Positions 42,163 to 54,428 of a DNA stretch of 64,000 bases are shown piece by piece; position 1 is the first letter of the stretch; every line of letters starts with the position of its first letter. The notes under the pieces were generated by a model that searched no databases, had not been told where the DNA came from, and saw only the letters and a program-made list of their open reading frames with translations. The DNA is from Tieghemostelium lacteum (Eukaryota > Evosea > Eumycetozoa > Dictyosteliales > Raperosteliaceae): positions 558,001 to 622,000 of the forward strand of contig LODT01000039.1 of assembly GCA_001606155.1 (NCBI GenBank), written 5' to 3'. Both the position numbers and the translations under genes were made by a program.

Positions 42163-43277
42163 TGATAGTTCTTTGTGATTGTTAAATTCATCAATATGTA
42201 AATTGGATAACTTATGAAATAAGACCATTGCGCAGTGGGAAAGACTTGGAGCTAGATAATGTGTTTCATTTGCCGTTTCATTAGTCTGATCGTATGCTGA
42301 AAATATTATTTTATTATTTTCAGGATTCACCAAAACACAACCAATAGCTCTATTTCCTAAACTTTTTGCAATTTTGGCTTGTTCTAATGCCAGTTTCATA
42401 TTATCTCTCATTATTAATAGCTCTTTATCTTCCAATGTAGATATTAATGGTGTTGAACTTTATAAATATGATAATTAGTATTATGATTTCAGCAGATACT
42501 TAAAATTAATATACTTACAAGTTATGAACTTTATAAGAACAAGGCCATATTTCATTTACCATTGAAAATGTTTTATACGTCAGTGGGTTATATTTTGGTA
42601 CTTTAAATATTGATAGTTTTGGAATAATATTGCTATTGGAGCAAAGGATATTAATTAATGTTTCTTTATCGTTTTTGGGTTTTTCAACTTGATTATTAGT
42701 TGTACTTGTTAATATATCTTGTAAATCTGGAAATGACTCCACTTTACACAGTAATAAATGAAGTCTATCACTTATTTTTTTAATTCTCTTTAGATGAGAT
42801 AATTCTTTAAAATCGTTATTAAAAATATTTGATAGTTTTCTTGATAGTATTAGATAATTAGTAAAAGTGAACAAGAATCTCATACTTTATAATCTAAACA
42901 TACTTTATATATGTACTACCTTCTTTTGGAGAGATATCTAAATAGAACATTTCAATTAAAAATGAGTCACTATTTTCTAATTGATTGTTACTATATTCTA
43001 AATCTCTAGTTTCGTCTTGATCTAAAATTGGTACCAATTGTGATTTAATTTTCTCAATTAACTCTCTATCGATATCTGTTATTTTTGTATCTATATTGTT
43101 ATTATCATTTGCTTTTGGCAATGGTATCTCTATATCCTCTTCAGTAGATGACTTTAGTTTTTTCACAATCGGTTGTGGTAAACTAGTTTCTATAGATGCA
43201 TCTATAGTTGTATCTGTCAATATCATATTGTCATATTCTCTTTTTATTGGATTTTTATGTTTATTATCAATATTCAT
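41878..43277 (-). CDS. adat3: tRNA adenosine deaminase subunit 3 (Tad3/ADAT3)
   Basis: Exons 42904-43277, 42519-42839 and 41878-42457 (introns 64 and 61 nt) give 424 aa. ADAT3 is the non-catalytic partner of ADAT2 in the enzyme that makes inosine at position 34 of tRNAs. The N-terminal RNA-binding region has LSHLKRIKKISDRLHLLLC. The deaminase fold reads NRAIGCVLVNPENNKII, then LSHCAMVLFHKL, then [27 protein letters not shown]. The PCxxC zinc ligands are kept. The catalytic Glu of HAE is replaced (HCA), as expected of Tad3-type subunits (HSV in yeast, HAV in human). An Asn homopolymer is inserted between the two halves of the domain. It is divergent from naa30 with a 107-bp shared promoter. 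Confidence 0.92.
42113..42163. repeat. (ATT)n microsatellite coding the ADAT3 Asn run
   Basis: An uninterrupted trinucleotide repeat of about 15 units inside adat3 exon 3, read as consecutive AAT Asn codons on the minus strand. Such coding AAT repeats are a hallmark of dictyostelid genomes and are likely length-polymorphic. Confidence 0.9.
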
Positions 43278-43384
43278 ACAATTTGTGTTGTTTATTGTTT
43301 TGAATTGATTGAGATTGGTGACCGTATCTGAAAAATTTTATTTAAAAAAATTTAGTTTTTACTCATTTCATTTCAAATGGGAAA

Positions 43385-44028
43385 ATGACAACAATAATTA
43401 ATGAACAAGAATCTACAATAATCGATCATAACAATAACAATAAACCAGTTGAAAAAACTAAAGTTTCAAAATTAACAAAAGAAGGTTTAATACGTAATGG
43501 CATTCATTATAAACCCTATGAAGGTGAAACTCAAATTCAAATGATAATGGACCTTATTGATAAAGATCTTCCAGAACCCTACACTATTTTCACCTATAGA
43601 TTTTTCTTAAACAATAATCCAGAGTTATGTATACTGGCATTCCAAGAGGATCAATTAGTAGGTGTCATTATATCAAAGAAACAAAATCACAGAAATTTAG
43701 AGAGAGGTTATATTGGAATGATTGTAGTCGATAAAGAATACAGGAGAAAGAAAATTGGTAAGTTGATATTAGAGGATAAAAAGTGACTATAGGTCTAACC
43801 CAATAGAATTATACAGGATCAAATTTAGTTGAATTGACAATTGAAAAAATGATGGATATGGAATGTGATGAGATAGTTTTGGAGTGTATTATTACCAATA
43901 CACAAGCAATTGCATTATATGAAAATTTAGGTTTTATAAGGTTAAAAAGATTATTTAGATATTATACAAATGGAACTGATGCACTTCGTTTATTGTTACC
44001 ATTGAATGATAAGTTTTTATCCAAATAA
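43385..44028 (+). CDS. naa30: N-alpha-acetyltransferase 30 (NatC catalytic subunit, Mak3)
   Basis: Exons 43385-43757 and 43817-44028 flank a 59-nt intron, giving 194 aa. NAA30 acetylates N-termini such as Met-Leu and Met-Ile co-translationally. The GNAT acetyl-CoA loop spans the splice site: RGYIGMIVVDKEYRRKKIG joined to SNLVELTIEKM, the RRxGIG-type pyrophosphate loop. The C-terminal signature IALYENLGFIRLKRLFRYY followed by NGTDALRL is diagnostic of Mak3/NAA30. The N-terminal ~45 residues are a low-complexity lead absent from yeast Mak3. It ends 52 bp from the PHIP-like gene, tail-to-tail. Confidence 0.93.
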
Positions 44029-44080
44029 AAGTACAGAAAGAGTAATATGGTAATAAAATTTGTAAATTAAATTATTAAAC

Positions 44081-47000
44081 TCATTTGAGTTTTCTCTGTT
44101 TTCTCTTTCTATTGGAGACAGTTTCTTGGTCAGATGAATTTTCTTGAACATAATCATCATCATCGTCATCATCATCATCATCGTCATCACCATCATAATC
44201 CTGTTCATCACTATGATCATCGCTTTCATAGTCACTTTCATCACTGTACATATTTTTTCTCTTTTTACCATTGGCTTTAGGTTTAGATGTAGAAGGTATT
44301 GATTGTGGTGGTGGTTGTTTTGTCTTTCTAACTGGTTTTTTCGTTTGGTGATGATTTTCGCTTATATTCTCATCATCAATTAAAGAATCAAATGGATCAG
44401 ATCCATCGCTCTGATAATCACTTTGGTAGTCGTCACTTTCGTCATTTTCACTCTCTGATTTCTTCTTCTTCTTTTTCTTTTTGTTATTATTAGAAGATGT
44501 TGAAGTGGTTGTTGTAGTAGTTGTTGTTGTTTGTCTATTGGAATTGGTATTTGAGACTATATCATCCATAGAATTATCTTGTGAACCTTGTTCTTCCTCT
44601 TCATCTTCTTCACCTTCACCAGGATTTACAAAGACACTATTTGTGAGATCAGGTAATTCCAGTATAGGATTAGGTTGATAATTAGTTTGTCTAGTGAGAA
44701 TTTCAATAATCCTTTGGAATACAATTTTAGAATTCTTTGCAACACTAGTATTTGGCTTATTATAGATATAGGCATTTTTCATAATGAGATTAGCATCAAA
44801 ATAGAGTGACTCCAATCTTCTGTAATAACTGTTCTCCAATCTCTTTATCATGGTATTCATATCCATTGGATGTGGTACAAATCTAATGTACAATGGATAC
44901 AATGATAGATCAACAGGTTCACAATAGAGATCTGTAATCTCATCGGCATTTATATACTCCTTCAGAGAAAATATCAAATTGAGTCTATCATTTTCATTAA
45001 TCATCTCCATTTCATCTGGTACTGACATGATTTGTTCTCTTAATAGACTAAATGTTAGATTATCCTGTTGTTGATTATGCAAAGTACTGTTATTATTAGA
45101 ATAGTAGTCTTGTGGTAACTGTTGTTGATTGAAATCATTTTCATCCAATTCTTCAATTTCCCAAAATGAAACTCTTTCTTCGTCTTCTGAGCCATCCCAT
45201 CTAACCATTAACCTCTCCCAAGGACTATCAGGATACAGTGGATCAGAAGGAGAGACATCAACAATAGTTCCATTATACCACCCGTTTTCATCAGGATAAA
45301 ACATTTTAAATCTCTTTCCTATAGTCCATTTATGAGGTTGAAGTGCATACTTTACCTTTGACGCCAAAACCAAGTAATCAGGATCATCATCAACATGATA
45401 TACACATGTAAATATACTATTAGTATTAACCAACACCAATGTAAATTCAACTTGATGAATTAAAGTTTTTGGTGCTATAAAATATTCTAATTTCTTTACA
45501 ATACATTCTTGAGTGGATTTTTGTTGTTGATTTACATCTGGAAATATATTACTTAGTAATTGTTGATAATTACCCTGTCTATCCATTGGAAACTTTTCAA
45601 TATACTTTTGGTGTCCTTGATAAAAATAATATACTCTATCACCAATCTGTGGAGTATATGATGACTCATAAATATTAGATCCAGTTGTAATACATAACCA
45701 TTTTGGACAGATTGGAGTCTCTATTTTTGATTGAGTAGTTGTAGTAGTTGTGGTAGTTGTAGGTGTAGGTGATGCATTGTTTCTTTTACTAGTACTAATG
45801 TTATTATTAGTTGTAATATTACTCAGTTTCTTCTTTCTACCTCTTGTTTCTTTTTTAACATAAGCCGAACCAGTTAAACTTAATAACTGATTATTTAGTT
45901 CTTCATCATCATCTATAGTATCCATTGTACTGCTATTATAACTTTCATAAGACTGTTGTTGATCTTCTTCATCATCAGCATCATTTGGTAATTCCAAAGT
46001 CATCATTATCTTATCAATTTTTGATGGACTTGTATTACTTCTAGTCAACTTCTTATTACTTTTTTTGGTCTTATCAAGTTTCTTATTTTTTTGAATTTTA
46101 CTTTTACTTCTAGTCCTATTCATAATCTCTTCATTATCCTCATCATCATCTGTAAAATCCATTATATTTTGAGTTGAATCAGATTCTACTGAAGACCTAG
46201 AATCATCAGAATTCAATTCACTGTCATCAATCAACATACGATCTCTAATTTTTTCATCGTAGGCATTTTGACGACGTTTCTTATTGGATATCTTCTTTTT
46301 CTTTTTCTTGTGTTTAGATTCACCAGTATCAGAATCTGAGCTGTTGTCATCTAGTTCCACTTCATCATCTTCTTCTTCTGAGGAAGAGGATTCACTATAA
46401 TCATTATCAGAAGGGTCAGAAGGTTGAACATCATCATCATAATTATACAATAAATCACGAAGTGATGGTTGAGTCAATGGTACTAATGGTTCACGTCGTT
46501 GGTATGCTGCAGGTTTACGTTTAGCCTGTGCAGGTTTAGGTTTAGATTTAGGTTCCATAGGTGTAGGTGGGATATGAGCTACAATAGGATTAGGATTAAC
46601 CTCTTCCAATTGTTGAGATATACCACGATTAAATGTCTCCAATTCACGTCTTTCAAATATCTCTTGTTTGTTCAATGCAGATCTCTTGAAATCCAAAGTA
46701 TCTTTAAACTTTGGAGACATGAATCTATCCATATCCAGTAAAAGTGGTTGTTGTGTATATACATTTTCTCTGGAGTCACATAAAGGTGCTTTAGGCATCA
46801 AATGAGGTGGCTGTTGAGTTAGTTCATCTAGAACATATTCATGAATATCTTTTATCAAAGGATGATAATCCGTTGTAAAAAACTGTTCTTTTGGTACATC
46901 TCTATAAAAATCCTTGTCACCACTCCCTAATTCAAACAAAAACCATTTTCCAACAAAATTTGTAACAATAAATCTCTGACCATCTGGAGAAAATGAACCA

Positions 47001-49066
47001 TCGAGTATACTGTGATGGTCCATCACTTGAGTTCCAGGTTCTTCCAATATAAACTTTTTTATAACTCTTCCGGATTCTATATCCCATAGAATAACCTGAC
47101 CGTCATAACCACTACTCATTAACAGTCTCTCATCTTGAGGATGACAACTTAATACATAAACTTCTTTCTTATGTTCAGTCATCTCTAGATGTAATGTACC
47201 ATCACTAGCAGACCAAACACCAATGACATTATCATTACTTGTAATTATATATCTATCATTTAGAGACCAAATAACATTCTTAAATGTTGAATTTGCGAGA
47301 ATTGCTGCACTATTAATACGTTTTCTATTACCTTTGTTAGTGGCCTGTTGTTGGTCATCTAAATGATTTTTAGTTTTAAACACTACATGATTCCATATAG
47401 TGCCTCTAACATGTCTCCATACAATTACATTTCCATCTAAACTTCCAGAGACTATTGAATCGCTTGAATGATTATACTGAAGTGCATTGATAGGTGTTAT
47501 ATGACCCTCAAGTGTATTTACCAATTTTGGAGGTTGAAATAACATGGACCATATCATTACAGTATTTGCAACACTTGCGATAATAAGTGTACCACCACGA
47601 TTAAAAGTTGCACCCAGAATAGTCGTCTTATCACCAATGTTGAGTAAGTTAACTGATTGTTCAAGTTTATCAAGATTCCATAGTTTTAAAACCCCCATTT
47701 TATCACTACTTAACAGTAAATGCTTATTCAATGGATTAGGACAAAATGAAACTGATGTAATTTCATTTTCCTCTGATTGAGTGTGTCCTTTCAGAACACT
47801 AACAGGTTCAAAAGGGTAGAGTTCCAAATTCCAAATTCTAATGATATTGTCATTGTCTGCCGATGCCAATAGACTGTTATCTAAGTTAATTGAAAAATCA
47901 GTAATATCACCAGAGTGACCTCTTAGAGTCGACAATAGTCTACCAGTATAACTATGCCATATTTTTATCAATTTATCATCACTTCCTGTAATAAATATCC
48001 TACCTGTTTTATCAAATGTAAAACAATAGCATGCTGATCTATGACCCATTACAATAAGTGATGCTTTATAGTCTTTATAAATGTCCAGTGGTAAATCTAT
48101 ATTTCTAATCAGTTGTCTATTCAACATAAACTCTCTACCCATTAATTTTAAATCTATTCTATTTTCAAATCCATCTTTTTCATTACTATACAATTGAAAT
48201 AAATTAAAATTTCTCTTTAGTTGCCTATACTTGTTCTTATAATTATTTTGTAAATTTGATATAGATGTTGTAGTTGTATTCGTTAATGTACTTGTTATAT
48301 TCGATTGTTGAGGTGATAGTATTTGTTGAACAACTATTGGTTGATCTACATCTACATCAATTACCATATCATTATTATTATTATTATTATTCTCATTATT
48401 ATTACCTGTTGTTGTTGTTACTATATTATTTATATTGGTATTATCATTTGATATTATCTGTATTTCAGGATCTTGAGGTGGATTTGCTATTTGAAAGCAT
48501 TTATATACATTGGTGACTAATTTTGAGTTTTTATTTAATATTATGGTATTGGTTAACTCAATATCTCTGCTATGGTCAATGATAGGTGGTATCATTGAGT
48601 AATTACCATCACCTAAATAGGTTTGATATTGAAAATCCAATTGTGATAAATGACCATGTTTCTGTGATAATTCTCTAAAACTATTAAATACATCTCTGAT
48701 ATTATCAGACTTTATATAACTATATTTGTTTTTCTATATTCCAAATTAACATTGTTAATAACACCTATTTAATAAGAGTTATACTACTAATACTCAAACT
48801 TTAAAACCTACTAAATCGTTAAAATTATAATTAAATGAGTCACCTTGATAATTATGACCTTTAGGTAAAAGATCACATCTATTAAGATCTGAATATAATG
48901 TAGAGAGTATAGGTTGTTTAAGAGCTTGAGATCTCGTCAACCAATAGTATGCTAAAAAGTTTAATTCTTTTTCCAGTCTTTTCTCTTCATTGTGTCTTTG
49001 TACTTCTGTATCTGTTTGGTTTGTATCATTTCTATTTGTAATATTACTCTGTTGATTAAAATTCAT
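44081..49066 (-). CDS. PHIP/BRWD-type WD40-bromodomain chromatin protein
   Basis: Exons about 48800-49066 and 44081-48733 give about 1639 aa. The donor is uncertain (GTTTGA, or GTAGGT nine bases earlier). The ATG at 49066 opens MNFNQQSNITN, followed by a helical N-domain as in BRWD proteins (YWLTRSQALKQPILSTLYSDL). Eight WD40 repeats follow, starting MGHRSACYCFTFDKTGRIFITGSDD, then FFTTDYHPLIKDIHEYVLDE and QTQQ-like QPPHLMP, all matching human PHIP/BRWD1. After an acidic/Lys-rich linker comes a CryptoTudor-like region (YTPQIGDRVYYFYQGHQKYI to RWDGSEDEERVSFWEIEEL). One bromodomain follows (EPVDLSLYPLYIRFVPHPMD, with YNKP at the acetyl-lysine Asn). Animal PHIP has two bromodomains. The C-terminus is strongly acidic. 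Confidence 0.92.
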
Positions 49067-49253
49067 ACAATTGTAGAGGGAGTGAGAACCTATGTCAGAT
49101 ATCTCTAAAAATAAATAAATTGTTTTACTAAAAAATTTTAATAAAAAATTCAAAAATTTAAATTAAATTTGACCGTTCCAAAAGAGATCAATCCCATTTG
49201 TGGCGGTTTCATGTGGATTTTTTTAGACGACATGTGAATATATGTGATTTTAT

Positions 49254-52178
49254 TTATTTTTTGATTTGAAATAGTTTAATTGCAGTTTTCAAAAAGAGTG
49301 GAGGACTGTGATTTTCAAGGTATATAATACACCACATGTATGCAATAAACCAAGATCTAATTACAGAATTCTGATGATATTTTCTGGTTATAATGGTATT
49401 AGAGGAATGGAACAAACCTACAATAGTTGACATTTTAAGATACTCCATTATTCTCTGTTCATCATTACCAGAGTTGGTACAAAGACTTTGAATCTGTGGT
49501 GACAGATTAGTAATGACACGTAAGATATTGTCAAGTGGTAAATGTCTTTTAATGTCTTGTAACCATTCATCAGTAGGAATAAACTGTGTAGACATTGTAG
49601 TGGTAATAGTAGTTTTAATATTAGGATCCAAAGATGGTGATTGGTCAATTGGTGTGGTAGTGGATGTTGCTTTGATTCCAATTGGATATTCAACTGCTGA
49701 TGTTGGATTAGTACCTTTAACTGCTTCATCTCTCTGTTCATTCATCATATTTGGAATAGAAGTATCGCTGTTACTTGGACTCAAACTTGAAGAGCTTTCA
49801 TTAGGGTTCTGTTGAGTATTTGAAACTTCGCTTGATGTATCTTCTGTTGTTGTAGTAGTTTGAGGAGATGATATTGAAAGTTTATTCAACTTATCCAATG
49901 CCTCCGTTGGATTGGAATTTGGAGATGGCTGAGGTTGTTGGTTTAGTCTATTAGGTGTAATTGGTGTAATTTTTAGATATGCCAATTTTGAAAATTGATT
50001 TTGACAACGTAGAATAGCGTAGATTAATCTAGTGTTACTTTCATACTGGTATTGTAAAAGATGGTTAAAAGACTCTAACAACAGACCTACATATCTGTGG
50101 TTGTGGCTAGTCTGGAAGAGGAATCTTGGTGATGACAAGAACTCAAAGAGTTTCATTAACTTCACGCAAGTAACCATAGAGAGGTTCTTCATATATGGTG
50201 AGAGATTAGAGAGTACAGTGAGTATACACTCATAGATGGACTCAAGTCTCTCAGCAGTGTCAACCAACAGACGATACATTACATTGATAAAGAAATCAGA
50301 GTAGACCTGTGACGGGGGTATATCAATATACACCTTGGCATTAAATGGTTTGTTCATGGAGATTGCAAAATCTCTTTCACCAGACAATACCAACAGTATA
50401 AAAGTACCAATTTGAATGATACCATGTGTTGTTTGGTTCTTTCTACCTTCGTCCATGTATTGCATCAGAGGTACTATAAACTCTGGTGAAGTCTCATAGG
50501 CAATGATAAATTTCAAAAAGTCCTGATTAATGGTTATAAATCTCCAAAATGTGATAAAAATATCCTGGTGAATTTCAATTTTTTTTGTGCTGTGTGGTAG
50601 TCTAGTGTGGTTTGCAATCATTGGTAGATTGATTATTCTCTCAAATGCTTGGAAAAAGAATTTAAAATCTCTAGCTCTCTTTTGTGATTTTAGTAATCTA
50701 ATAAATCTATTAGAAATGGTTTGGTGCTGTTGTTGTTGCTGTTGTTGAGATGGTAATGAACTAGAAGATGCTGAATGAAGATGAGGTTCATTAGGACTAT
50801 TAGATTGAGATGGTGGATGTTGTAGAGTTACATATGGATCAAAACTCAATAAAACATTTAAAACTTGAATACTCAATTTAGCAGCAGCTTCATGATCATC
50901 AGCAAACATTAAATGGTTGTAAGGAATACCCCAACCAATTGGATCATAAGTTGAGAATGAGTTAATCAATGAATAGAACAATGCCTCTGTATGATAATCT
51001 TGTTCCTCAGTTAACCAAAGTAACCATTTTGAACGGAAATTTGATACGTGTTCTTGAGATATATACAATTGTCCAGAGATTGTTGTTAACAGACACTGAA
51101 GAACATTCAATCTATTAATCCAAAACTGTTTAGTTTGGTAGGTTGGGACTGTTTCAACTCCAAATCCTGGTAACCATACAAAATTCAATGGAAGTGAATC
51201 TGGATTATCAATTCTAGGATTCTTTACTCCTAATGATAAATCTACAGTATATCCAGGTAAGAATAACAATTCCAATAGAGATTCCATTAATTTAACAGCC
51301 AATGGTACTAAATCAGTTGAATGAATATTCTTTGGTGATGTTTGTTGTTGTTGTTGTAATTGTTCAGGTTGTTTTGGAATAGATAATGAAGATGAAGATT
51401 GTCCAGTTTGACTCTGAATGTGTAATTCTTCATTTCTGGCAATAATTTCTTTTTCATTTTCAGTCAATATATTTTCAACAATTTGTTTATCATCCACATT
51501 ATGAGGTGAAATTGGTTCTTTTCCATTATCATCTTCAGTATCTTGTGATTCCTCTGTTGTTGTAGTAGGATTATTTGGTGAATTCTCATCTACTGTTGTA
51601 GTAGTTGGTTCAGAGTCAGTATTAACTATAGGTATTGGTGATGTAACCAAATCATTTGCTTTTATATCTGTTGTATTTGTATGTATAGGTGTTGGTGATT
51701 GTTGTTGCTGTTGTTGAATAATTTGATTAATTTGATTAATTTCAGGAATTTCATTTAACCAAAATACCTTTTCAATAAAATCATTTTTATCATTTTCAAA
51801 AACAATTGGTAAAACCCTAGTTAAATATGCTAATGAGATATTTGTCTGATTGTAATCGTTATTTGTATTTTTCTCTCTATTTACACCTTTGACCTTAACA
51901 AGTTGATTTACCAACTTTAATTGTAACACAGATAATGGTAAGTACATTGAACTCCACAATAATTCAAACATCAATATCAATGATCATACTTTATTAATAA
52001 AAATTGATAAATTATCAGGTCTTGATTCTTTAAGTTGTCTTATAGTATCATATATAGTTTCATCTTCTGGAGGTACTGCTAAAATGATATCCCAAATCTG
52101 AGATTCTGATGAAACTTTTTCTGTTCTCACTGTATCAATTGATTTTAGATAATTATCTCTTGACACTCCCTGTCCCAT
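49254..52178 (-). CDS. hid1: HID1 (Golgi/dense-core vesicle trafficking protein)
   Basis: Exons 51990-52178 and 49254-51914 flank a 75-nt intron, giving 949 aa. HID1 is a peripheral Golgi protein that is N-myristoylated in animals and acts in secretory granule sorting. The start MGQGVSRDNYLKS keeps Gly2 for myristoylation. Matches to human HID1 include SLAYLTRVLPIVFEND, FSTYDPIGWGIPYNHLMFAD, IGTFILLVLSGERDFAISMN, LVYAILR-like LIYAILRCQNQF, and IRSWFIAYMWCIIYL near the end. Long Gln/Ser/Thr/Pro insertions sit at about 120-240 and 700-790, typical of dictyostelid proteins. The join LSIFINK/LVNQLVKV restores the conserved N-terminal helix. Confidence 0.94.
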
Positions 52179-52443
52179 TATATCTGATATCTAAGAATGA
52201 ATAACAATAAGAAATTAAAAAAAAAAAAAAATAATTTTCTTTTCCACTGAAGAATATTAAATTGTATATTGAACCACCTCAACACTTCATTTTTTTTTAC
52301 AAAAAAAAAACAAAAAAGGGTGAGTCAAGATGGGAAGTGTATGATTGGGGTGGATTTTAGTAAATTTTTTTTAAATATATACAATTTTATATATTTTGGA
52401 ATTGTTAAGTGGTGAGCATATATCTAAAAGGTGGGACTAATTT
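52179..52443. promoter_or_regulatory. HID1 upstream region
   Basis: 265 bp between the HID1 start and the COX10 stop (both genes on the minus strand). On the HID1-sense strand it contains CCCCAATCATACAC (complement of 52337-52350) in a C-rich patch, similar to the CAATCACACAC boxes before PTEN, the kelch gene and severin kinase. Poly-A/T runs flank it. Confidence 0.35.
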
Positions 52444-53679
52444 TTAAATATATTCAAATGGTAATCTAAATGCCATCAATAGTAGTAATGTTGCAGGTAA
52501 TGAAAATAGTGTGAGTTTGTAGACGTTGGTAGATGTTTTCTTGTTTTTAAAGATACCTCTGTCTTTGAATAAATGTGGTAGATACATTCCAACAAAGGTT
52601 GCAGAAATGAGTGCTGTTGGAATCAAATCAATATTTGCATACTCATAGTAGTAAGACAACCAAGGTAACACAGCACCTGCAAAAATATGCATGTTGGCAA
52701 CTGGTTGAACCCAAGTAGGTTTGGTAACTACTAACATTTTATAACCTGCATTTTGATATTGAGTTTTGAGATTTTCTGAAAGTGCCAAAAAGTGGGGTAT
52801 TTGCCAGAGGAAGAGATAGGTGAATAAAAAGACACCAATTGGTTCGATGGCATGTGCTGCTGCGACTGTACCTATCATTGGTGGTATGGCACCTACAATG
52901 GCACCAACCCATGTATTCCAAGCTGTGGTTCTCTTCATTTCAGTGTAGGTTATATAAAAGAATATATTAATAATACCCAGAGCACCAGCAACAGGTTGAC
53001 AGAATAACAGAGTTCCACCACCAGCAGACAAACAAGCAATGGCACCAAACAGTGCCTTGTCTTTGTCAATCTCACCGGTTACCAATGGTCTTGATTTTGT
53101 ACGTGCCATTTGTTTGTCGTATTGTACTTCCATCTCTTGATTGAATATATTTGCAGATGCCGAACAAAAGAAGGTACCAACGGTAACCATTGACAATGTA
53201 GTCCAACTCCATATATTATCTGGACATGTTGCAACATAACCAGCAACAGCTGTAAATGTTACATATACTGTAATAGGTAGCTTTATCAATGTTGTATATT
53301 TCTTATACCATGATTTTGGTTTGTCTTCTATAGGTTTTGGATTATTTTTATTGTTACTACTAGTATTGTTATGGTTTACTATTGGTTCGATAGCTGATGA
53401 TATATTTGTACTCTGTTGAATTGAATAGTATCTTTGATTTTGTGATTTTAAATTTTGGTTATATAGATTATTATAATGATTCTTCAAAGATATTGGTGTA
53501 GATGCAGTAATTGATGGTGATGAGGAAGATAATAATTTTACATGGTTATTGCATTGATTCAATTTTAAGACACTGTTGAAAGTTTGTTGTGTATTTGATT
53601 TGGTGCTAAATAAATTTGAATTTTGTTTTCTAAATAGATTTGATATGTTTGCGAATCTGTGCAATAAAGTGTAATTCAT
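52444..53679 (-). CDS. cox10: COX10 protohaem IX farnesyltransferase (haem O synthase)
   Basis: A single exon of 411 aa with the ATG at 53679 (MNYTLLHRFANISN). The upstream open codons lack an ATG. COX10 attaches farnesyl to haem B in the inner mitochondrial membrane to make haem O for cytochrome oxidase. The first ~125 residues are a Ser/Asn-rich presequence with Arg/Tyr motifs (QRYYSIQQ). The UbiA-type core has ITVYVTFTAVAGY, then ANIFNQEMEVQYDKQMARTKSRPLV (prenyl-PP-binding NxxxExxxD-type site). YITYTEMKRTTAWNTWVGAI and GAIPPMIG mark the loop typical of COX10. WQIPHFLALSENLK and several further membrane helices follow. Length matches the family after removal of the presequence. Confidence 0.95.
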   Translation of the reverse strand: MNYTLLHRFANISNLFRKQNSNLFSTKSNTQQTFNSVLKLNQCNNHVKLLSSSSPSITASTPISLKNHYNNLYNQNLKSQNQRYYSIQQSTNISSAIEPIVNHNNTSSNNKNNPKPIEDKPKSWYKKYTTLIKLPITVYVTFTAVAGYVATCPDNIWSWTTLSMVTVGTFFCSASANIFNQEMEVQYDKQMARTKSRPLVTGEIDKDKALFGAIACLSAGGGTLLFCQPVAGALGIINIFFYITYTEMKRTTAWNTWVGAIVGAIPPMIGTVAAAHAIEPIGVFLFTYLFLWQIPHFLALSENLKTQYQNAGYKMLVVTKPTWVQPVANMHIFAGAVLPWLSYYYEYANIDLIPTALISATFVGMYLPHLFKDRGIFKNKKTSTNVYKLTLFSLPATLLLLMAFRLPFEYI

Positions 53680-54428
53680 GTCTGTCACAAACTATAAAAA
53701 ATAAAAAAATTTCGTTCCCAAAGAAAAAAATGCAGGAAATCAAAAAATCTCTATTTAATACCTATAAGTTAAAATATAAACAAAGAATTAAATTTTAAAC
53801 AAGACAATTGTTTTTTTATTTAGTGGAATTAGGGTAAAATGAAAGATAACATTTTTGGGAAAGTAATTAAGAGAATGAAAATTTATTCACCTTTATATTT
53901 TTATTAAGTTTTAAAACTATATAAGGTTGTGATTGATTTATATCACTTTATTGATGTATTTATTTGAAAGAAACAAAATTTTTTTTTCAAACCAATTAAT
54001 TTAAAATTAAAGAAATTTTGATCATCATTAAATATCTATTAATTTCAAAATATTAATGTATATAGGTTAATTAAAAGAAATGATATCAATATTCTTATGA
54101 TGTTCAAAGAAATTTGGATTATTAAATTCTATTTCAACTAAACAATAATCTAAATTATAATAAAAATTAACAATTCTAAACAACTTAGTTTACATATGAG
54201 ATTTAAAATTTTTTTGATTTAATTTTAAAAATTAAATTAAATATATATTTGTTTTTCATTTTTCCCTTAAGCTTCAACAATGAATACAGTTATAAAACCT
54301 AAATCATCTTCAAAAGTAATTTTTTCATCCAAAGTGAAAGTGAAAATGAAAATGATGGTGAAAGCGAAAGTGAAAGTGAAAGTGAAAATGAATGTTCTTT
54401 TGAATCAGAATCAGGTTCTGATAGCTCA
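53680..54428. other. Intergenic region before the SAM-nuclease-kinase gene
   Basis: About 750 bp of AT-rich DNA. The last 110 bases (about 54312-54428) are a GAAAGT-type repeat. In the frame of the downstream SAM domain it codes an acidic Ser-Glu tract with no ATG after its last upstream stop (54300-54302). In another frame, opened by an ATG at 54280, it codes Lys-Val repeats and stops at 54462. The true protein start is therefore uncertain. Confidence 0.4.

Noticed and set aside
42515-42883. Open frames 42515-42883 and 42894-43277 as independent proteins
   Set aside because: GTATGT...AG introns of 64 and 61 nt join them in frame to the deaminase domain, giving a normal-length ADAT3.
44150-44195. 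CAT/ATC trinucleotide run as a repeat element
   Set aside because: It simply codes the acidic Asp run at the C-terminus of the PHIP-like protein.
53086-53103. MARTK inside COX10 as another H3 mimic
   Set aside because: It is internal, part of the conserved COX10 motif around the prenyl-diphosphate site, and not at an N-terminus.
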